A DNA stretch of 7,046 bases from Acidimicrobiales bacterium (lineage in GTDB: Bacteria > Actinomycetota > Acidimicrobiia > Acidimicrobiales > SHLQ01), in contig JABDJW010000018.1 in assembly GCA_013002375.1 (NCBI GenBank), positions 1 through 7,046 of the forward strand, given 5' to 3'. The notes beneath the pieces were generated by a model, which did not search any database, was not told where the DNA came from, and saw only the letters and a list, made by a program, of their open reading frames with translations. Every line of letters starts with the position of its first letter. The first letter of the stretch is position 1. Shown piece after piece: positions 1 to 4,425 of the stretch. The translations under genes and the position numbers were made by a program.

Positions 1-1555
1 GGACGATACCCATGACCGACGCATCCACTCGCAGGAGACGCGCGATCGTCTCCTTCAGGTCATTTCGTTTGGTCTTCTGGCTGCGGGCCACGACGATGAC
101 AGCATCGGCGTGGCGTGAGATCGTGAGCGGATCGCTGACCAAACCGACCGGCGGCGAGTCGATGATGACGAAATCGTTGTACTCGCGGAGCACCGAGATC
201 AGGTTGCCAAAGGCTGGCGACCCAACGAACGCGGCGGGATCGCCTGGCATCGGCCCTGCGGCCAACACGGTCAACCCCGGCACCCGGTCAAGTCTCAACA
301 GGCCCTCATCCAAAGCAGCCGTCTTGGTCAATACGTCCGAAAGACCGACATTGGCGCCGTCGAGGCCGAGTCGGGCGGCAAGCGTCGGGCGACGAAGATC
401 AGCGTCGATCACGATGACCCGATGTCCGCCCTGGGCCAGCGAGACGGCGAGGTTTGCGGCGGTCTCACTCTTGCCCTCGGACATGTTCGCACTCGTCACC
501 TGGATCACGCGACGGCCGTCGGTCACCGCCGAGAACAACACGCTGGTCCGAAGCGATCGGTACGCCTCGGAACTGACCGAGTCCGGGTCGGCCACGGAGA
601 TGACGCCGGCCCTTGGACGCCGAAACGTCGGAATCGAACCGAGGAGGGCCAAGTTCGCGGGGAGTCGTTCGCTGCCATCGGTCTCGCTCACAACATCGTG
701 CAGGCTGTGCCGGAGGAGGACGGCTCCGGCCGCAAGAAGCAGCCCCACCATGACACCGAGGACGGCATTGCTCACCGGCTGGGGACTACTCGGCTCCGTC
801 GGCAGCTCGGCAGCACTCACGATTTGGCCCACGGCGCCTGACGTGAGGTCGGCGTTGAGCCGTGCGGTCGTCAGATATTGGGCGTACACCGATCGTTGTG
901 TGGCGAGAGGCTCGCGTTGCTCGTCAAACCGTCGCTCGATCTCGCGCCGTTCGATGTCCGCTTCGGCTTCGGTCAGCGAGTCCAACGTGTCGCTGCCGAT
1001 GCGTTGGTCCAGCCGGCGGAGCTGGCGTTCCATCTGCTCGTCGATGGCGCTGATCTGCTCGTCGAGATCGTCCACCTGGGCTTGGACGACACTCGACGTC
1101 TCGAACAGGTCGGAAACAGCCGCTTCTCGGCGGAGCGCGAGATACGTCTCCGCATAGGTATTGGCGGCGAGCACTGCACTGGCGGGCTCGGTGGTGACGG
1201 CATTCAGCGTGATGAAGTCGCGGTCCCCCGACGCGGTCACGCTGAGCTCGGGCTCATACCCGAGGGTCTCGGTCAGCGGATCGAGCACCGTACGGCTCTC
1301 GAGAAAACCGACCTCGTTCTCGAGCAGACGATCGTTGTCGAGACGAACGACGTTTGCCCCGGTGATGGTGTCGCTTCGTGATTCAAGCTCGATCATCACG
1401 TCGACCGAGGCGGTGTAGTAGCGCGTCTGTATCGCCGTCAGGCCAATCGCGAGGCCAGCGACTCCGGCGAAAACGAAGAGAAAGAGCAGCTTGTGGCGGC
1501 CAAGAATACGTACGTAGTCCTTGACTTGCAGCTCGATCGGGTTCGGGGTTTGCAC
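1..1555 (-). CDS. Wzz/CpsD-type polysaccharide co-polymerase and tyrosine autokinase (3' end missing)
   Basis: Membrane protein that would control chain length and export of a capsule or exopolysaccharide through a bacterial tyrosine kinase (BY-kinase) domain. The frame reads 518 codons from a GTG at 1555 with no stop and leaves the window at the left. Residues 22-42 form a first membrane segment. Residues 45-260 are an extracytoplasmic Wzz-like region with a charged, coiled-coil-prone stretch at about 155-225. A proline-rich PTEPSSPQP at 252-260 precedes the second membrane segment at about 262-281. The cytoplasmic kinase shows an ExxRxxR motif (E330, R333, R336; an oligomerisation signature in the family), Walker A A-NMSE-GKS at 356-363, Walker A' VIVIDADLRRP at 380-390 and Walker B FVIIDSPP at 462-469. 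Glu364 follows the P-loop Ser where Thr is usual. The C-terminal tyrosine cluster would lie beyond the edge, so autophosphorylation cannot be judged. The fused Wzz-kinase arrangement resembles Wzc rather than split CapA/CapB. The family call is firm; the polymer is unknown. Confidence 0.93.
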   Translation of the reverse strand, partial: MQTPNPIELQVKDYVRILGRHKLLFLFVFAGVAGLAIGLTAIQTRYYTASVDVMIELESRSDTITGANVVRLDNDRLLENEVGFLESRTVLDPLTETLGYEPELSVTASGDRDFITLNAVTTEPASAVLAANTYAETYLALRREAAVSDLFETSSVVQAQVDDLDEQISAIDEQMERQLRRLDQRIGSDTLDSLTEAEADIERREIERRFDEQREPLATQRSVYAQYLTTARLNADLTSGAVGQIVSAAELPTEPSSPQPVSNAVLGVMVGLLLAAGAVLLRHSLHDVVSETDGSERLPANLALLGSIPTFRRPRAGVISVADPDSVSSEAYRSLRTSVLFSAVTDGRRVIQVTSANMSEGKSETAANLAVSLAQGGHRVIVIDADLRRPTLAARLGLDGANVGLSDVLTKTAALDEGLLRLDRVPGLTVLAAGPMPGDPAAFVGSPAFGNLISVLREYNDFVIIDSPPVGLVSDPLTISRHADAVIVVARSQKTKRNDLKETIARLLRVDASVMGIV

Positions 1556-1719
1556 GACGTCCTCCAGGGAAATTGGGGGGCGGTGCAAGGTCGTCAATGC
1601 ACCGGCATTAGGCCAATCGGCCCATAGCCGGACGAGTTGAGCGTTGCGCCAACATCGAGGTGCGGTTGCCGGCGAGAACGAGCCGGCGGGACCTGACCTA
1701 AGGCGTCAGGTCCTTCTTT
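1556..1719. other. Intergenic region between gnd and the tyrosine kinase gene
   Basis: This is a 164-nt gap between two co-directional minus-strand genes. It holds the 9-bp hairpin with T-tract described separately (1689-1721). A second GC hairpin follows, GCCGGC at 1668-1673 pairing with GCCGGC at 1682-1687 (8-nt loop). There is also a small inverted repeat AATGC-ACCG-GCATT at 1596-1609 and the ribosome binding site of the kinase gene. I could not find a convincing minus-strand promoter. TTGACG (minus, 1597-1592) is a fair -35, but the sequence about 17 nt downstream is a poor -10 and would place the transcription start on the ribosome binding site. The kinase gene may have an unrecognised promoter here or depend on read-through from gnd. 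Confidence 0.5.
1561..1565 (-). promoter_or_regulatory. Ribosome binding site that sets the GTG start of the tyrosine kinase gene
   Basis: Read on the minus strand, GGAGG lies 5 nt before the GTG at 1555-1553. It is the only strong Shine-Dalgarno match near the N-terminus. No ATG, GTG or TTG lies in frame in the few codons upstream, and the first in-frame ATG is codon 54, beyond the first membrane segment. This supports the GTG start. Confidence 0.75.
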
Positions 1720-1721
1720 TT
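1689..1721 (+). terminator. Hairpin plus T-tract, intrinsic terminator as read on the plus strand
   Basis: GGACCTGAC (1689-1697) pairs perfectly with GTCAGGTCC (1705-1713) around a 7-nt loop and is followed at once by TTCTTTTT (1714-1721). That is a textbook Rho-independent terminator on the plus strand, although both flanking genes are on the minus strand. For gnd, the same inverted repeat starts 6 nt after the TAA stop but is preceded by an A-tract and has no U-tract after it. It may act in both directions as a 3'-end hairpin for gnd, or stop antisense transcription from entering gnd. The structure is seen directly; the direction of use is inferred. Confidence 0.6.
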
Positions 1722-2736
1722 ATGATGGCTTTTCGTGATGGCCGCCGAACTCCCTGCGCATCGCGGAGAGTGACTTGTCCGCGAAATCGCTGCGACCTCG
1801 GCTGGCGAACCGCTGATACAACGAGCCGGTGATGACGTGGGCGGGCACGCCGACATCGATGGCCGCTTGGGCCGTCCACCGACCCTCGCCGGAATCCGAG
1901 ACCCGCCCCTCGAAGTGTTCGAGCTGCGGATCGACGAAGAGGGCGTGGGCGGTGAGGTCGATCAGCCACGACGAGATCACGCTGCCGCGGCGCCAGACCT
2001 CGGCCACCGCCGCCGTGTCGATGTCGTAGCGGTAGTACTTGGCATCGTCGCCGAGCGGCGTGGTTTCGGCATCCTGGGCTCGGGCTTCTGTGCCGGCGTC
2101 GGCGGCATCCATCACGGCCAGCCCCTCGGCGATCGCGGCCATCATGCCGTACTCGATGCCGTTGTGGACCATCTTGACGAAGTGCCCGGCGCCGGCCGGA
2201 CCACAATGCAGCCAGCCCGCCTCGCCCGGCCCGGGGTCGCCGGCCCGATCGGGCGTTCGCTCCGCCGCCTCGATGCCGGGGGCCAGCGCATCGAATATCG
2301 GGGTCAGGAGGGCGACGGTCTCGGTCTCGCCGCCCACCATCAGGCAGAACCCCCGCTCGAGGCCGAACACGCCACCGCTCGTACCGACATCGACGTAGTG
2401 CAGGCCCAAGGGACCGAGCTCCTCGGCCCGATCCACGTCGTCGCGCCACTTGGAGTTGCCGCCGTCGATGATGATGTCGCCCGGCTCCATCCGGGCGGCC
2501 AGTTCGGACACCGTGTCGCCGGCCAAGGCGGCCGGGACCATGATCCACGCCACGCGCGGCGTTTCGAGCGCCGCGACGAACGCATCGAGATCCTGCGCAC
2601 CGACCGAACCTTCTGCGGCCATGGCCTCGACCGCCTCGGGATTGATGTCGTAGGCCACCGTGGTGTGGCCGTGGGCGTGAAGGCGCCGGATGAGGTTGGC
2701 GCCCATGCGGCCCAGGCCGACCATGCCGATCTGCAT
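1720..2736 (-). CDS. gnd: 6-phosphogluconate dehydrogenase, decarboxylating, short form
   Basis: Cytoplasmic enzyme of the oxidative pentose phosphate pathway. It oxidises and decarboxylates 6-phosphogluconate to ribulose 5-phosphate and yields a reduced nicotinamide cofactor. The 338 residues fit the short class (about 300-340 aa) rather than the long class of about 470 aa. The N-terminal Rossmann fold carries GLGRMG (7-12). Strand 2 ends in YDIN with Asp30, where NADP-dependent enzymes have an Asn-Arg-Ser/Thr, so NAD preference is inferred. Substrate and catalytic signatures are DGGNSKW (91-97), GTSGG (118-122) and HFVKMVHNGIEYG (185-197). The latter holds the probable general base Lys188, His191-Asn192 and the acid Glu195. 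SGEGRW (282-287) and LYQRFASRG (307-315) match the C-terminal helical domain. An AGGA-containing ribosome binding site lies 6 nt before the ATG. The gene is divergent from the copper lipoprotein gene. Nothing suggests damage. The family is certain; cofactor choice is an inference. Confidence 0.96.
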   Translation of the reverse strand: MQIGMVGLGRMGANLIRRLHAHGHTTVAYDINPEAVEAMAAEGSVGAQDLDAFVAALETPRVAWIMVPAALAGDTVSELAARMEPGDIIIDGGNSKWRDDVDRAEELGPLGLHYVDVGTSGGVFGLERGFCLMVGGETETVALLTPIFDALAPGIEAAERTPDRAGDPGPGEAGWLHCGPAGAGHFVKMVHNGIEYGMMAAIAEGLAVMDAADAGTEARAQDAETTPLGDDAKYYRYDIDTAAVAEVWRRGSVISSWLIDLTAHALFVDPQLEHFEGRVSDSGEGRWTAQAAIDVGVPAHVITGSLYQRFASRGRSDFADKSLSAMRREFGGHHEKPS

Positions 2737-2846
2737 GCGAGGTCCTCTCGTGGTGTCACGTCATCGGAATCGTGGTGTGCATCATGCCCCAAAGTTTTCG
2801 GCGACCGAGGTGATGCCAAAGATTTGAACTGTTAACATTTTCCGCC
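2737..2846. other. Divergent intergenic region between gnd and the copper lipoprotein gene
   Basis: This is 110 nt between two divergent starts. On the gnd side it holds that gene's ribosome binding site. A possible -35 TTGGCA (minus strand, 2819-2814) has no good -10 at the right distance, so the gnd promoter is not resolved. On the other side it holds a good extended -10 element and the palindrome TGTTAACA (2830-2837), listed separately. Confidence 0.5.
2830..2838 (+). promoter_or_regulatory. Extended -10 promoter element for a probable leaderless transcript
   Basis: TGT-TAACAT fits the extended -10 pattern TGN-TANNNT. The hexamer TAACAT (2833-2838) ends 8 nt before the ATG at 2847, which would put the transcription start at or next to the A of the start codon. 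No Shine-Dalgarno sequence is present (the bases before the ATG are TTTTCCGCC). A TGA in frame at 2811-2813 with no start codon between leaves ATG 2847 as the first possible start. No clear -35 is seen, as is common with extended -10 promoters. The element overlaps the perfect palindrome TGTTAACA (2830-2837), a possible repressor site. Leaderless genes are common in actinobacteria. Confidence 0.5.
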
Positions 2847-4367
2847 ATGCACAGCCGCGCCGCCCGCCTGGCCGCTGTTCTCTTCGCGCTGGCCCTTCTG
2901 GCCGCCAGCTGCGGGAGCAACGACGGCACCTCGTCCGCCGAACCCGACGCCACGAACGATGCGGCCGAACCCGCACCGGCGGGCCCTGAAGCCGATGACA
3001 CCACACCGGTCGACTCCGCATCGGCCACGACCGAACCGGCTGACGTCGCGGTGTCGTTCACCACTGACGTGCAGCCCATCCTCGAGGGCAGTTGCGTCTC
3101 GTGTCACGTACCCGGAGGCCCCGGTGCGGTCCACATGGAACTCGAAACCATCGCCGATGCGGCCAAGGACGCCGCGGGCATCGGTCTCGTGACCGGCACC
3201 GGCTACATGCCGCCGTGGCCGGCGTCGGATCTCTCCATCCCCTTCCACGACGATCGCTCCCTCACCGACGACCAGATTGCGACCCTGGCCGAGTGGGTGG
3301 CCGACGGTGCGCCACTCGACGCACCCGACGACACGCCGCTCGTTGCCGCAGCCGAAATCGCTCCTCCGCTCGATGCCGACATGGTGCTCACCGGACCCGA
3401 GCCCTACCAGGGATCGACCGACACCCTCGATGACTACCGCTGCCAGATCTACGACCCCGAGCTCACGGAACCGCAGTGGCTCAAGGGCGCCGAGTTCCGG
3501 CCCGACCAGACAACGGTCGTGCATCACTCAGTGCTGTTCCTGGCCCGCGCCGACGCTCGCCCCGCGGCCGATGCACTCAACTATCAAGACGGGCAGCCCG
3601 GTTGGCAGTGTTACGGCCTCGCTGGTCTCGATGCCTTCCAGATGGGCGGCTGGGCACCGGGCCAGGCGGCCCGCGAGTACCCGGACGGCATTGGCATCTT
3701 GATGCAACCCGGCGACTTCTTCATCAACCAGGTGCACTACCACTACGAAGAGGACGCGCCGGCCGACAACTCCGGCACCGCTTTTGCGTTTGCCAGCCTC
3801 GAAGACGCCGAAGCCGCCGGCGGCTTCCGCGAGCTGACGAGCCATCGCTACCTCACGCCGGCCGAGATTCCCTGCGCCGAATGGGAAGAAGGCCCACTGT
3901 GCGATCGCGAGGCATCGCTGGAAGCGGCGATCGAACAGTTCGGTCCCTTCGCCCGCACGATCGCCAATGGCCTGACCGCCGCATGTGGGTACACCCCCGA
4001 GGACTTCGCTCACATGACCGATGGCACCGCCTCGTCCACGTGCGACAAGAACATCACCAACCCCGGCCAGATCGTTGCGGTGACCGGGCACATGCACGAG
4101 ATCGGCTCGGCCTACCGTCTCACCCTCAACCCCGATACGCCTGACGAGCGAATTCTGCTCGACATCCCGAACTGGTCGTTCGAATGGCAGCTCGTGTACG
4201 GCCCGACCGAAGACATCGTGGTGACCGCCGACGACGTGGTTCGCGTCGAGTGCTGGTGGGATCGCGCCAAGATCGATCCCGATCTTGAACCCCGCTATGT
4301 GTTGTGGGCCGAGGGCACCAACGACGAGATGTGCTACACCGCGATTTCCACCGTTCCGGTCGAGTAG
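2847..4367 (+). CDS. Lipoprotein with cytochrome c motif and PHM/DBH-like type II copper monooxygenase domains
   Basis: Predicted exported lipoprotein of 506 residues. A signal peptide (basic start, hydrophobic 9-20) ends in LLAASC with lipidated Cys22. A low-complexity Asp/Glu/Ala/Pro/Thr linker runs to about 68. Next is a c-type heme module, CVSCH at 83-87, with Met121 in GYMPPWP as candidate distal ligand. From about 180 the protein resembles the two-domain copper type II monooxygenases (peptidylglycine and dopamine hydroxylases). Aligned by eye with PHM, the first copper (CuH) would use His226, His227 and His297 (QVHYH). The second copper (CuM) would use His415 and His417 (TGHMH) and Met495 (NDEMC, like the DEMC of PHM). 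Cysteines at 199, 255, 343, 352, 380, 399, 469 and 496 could form disulfides outside the membrane. The heme probably delivers electrons to copper in place of ascorbate; this is inference. Substrate and product are unknown. Cytochrome-PHM fusions are known as uncharacterised proteins in several phyla. No metal-loading gene lies nearby. Confidence 0.88.
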   Translation: MHSRAARLAAVLFALALLAASCGSNDGTSSAEPDATNDAAEPAPAGPEADDTTPVDSASATTEPADVAVSFTTDVQPILEGSCVSCHVPGGPGAVHMELETIADAAKDAAGIGLVTGTGYMPPWPASDLSIPFHDDRSLTDDQIATLAEWVADGAPLDAPDDTPLVAAAEIAPPLDADMVLTGPEPYQGSTDTLDDYRCQIYDPELTEPQWLKGAEFRPDQTTVVHHSVLFLARADARPAADALNYQDGQPGWQCYGLAGLDAFQMGGWAPGQAAREYPDGIGILMQPGDFFINQVHYHYEEDAPADNSGTAFAFASLEDAEAAGGFRELTSHRYLTPAEIPCAEWEEGPLCDREASLEAAIEQFGPFARTIANGLTAACGYTPEDFAHMTDGTASSTCDKNITNPGQIVAVTGHMHEIGSAYRLTLNPDTPDERILLDIPNWSFEWQLVYGPTEDIVVTADDVVRVECWWDRAKIDPDLEPRYVLWAEGTNDEMCYTAISTVPVE

Positions 4368-4425
4368 TCAGCCGCCCTCGACGGCGGCAACGGAGCCCCT
4401 GCTGGCCCAGACCGAAGCTGCCGCA
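4368..4425. terminator. Convergent intergenic spacer with GC-rich hairpin
   Basis: The 58 nt between the stop codons of two converging genes hold a perfect 6-bp GC stem, GCCGCC (4371-4376) with GGCGGC (4383-4388) and a 6-nt loop, starting 3 nt after the plus-strand stop. No T-tract follows on either strand, so a canonical intrinsic terminator is not shown. A U-less hairpin terminator serving one or both genes is plausible in a high-GC actinobacterium. Confidence 0.35.

Noticed and set aside
12..1157. Long plus-strand open frame of 381 codons opposite the kinase gene
   Set aside because: Its product is Ser/Arg/Ala-rich with no recognisable motif, while the minus strand encodes a textbook Wzz-kinase through the same bases. 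It is a GC-driven shadow frame.
1570..1600. TTGACG (minus strand, 1597-1592) as the -35 of a kinase promoter
   Set aside because: The matching -10 would be CAATTT or AATTTC, both poor, and the start site would fall on the ribosome binding site.
1837..2835. Plus-strand open frame of 332 codons opposite gnd
   Set aside because: It lies across the complete gnd gene and its promoter region, and the product is His/Arg/Gly-rich without domains. It is a shadow frame.
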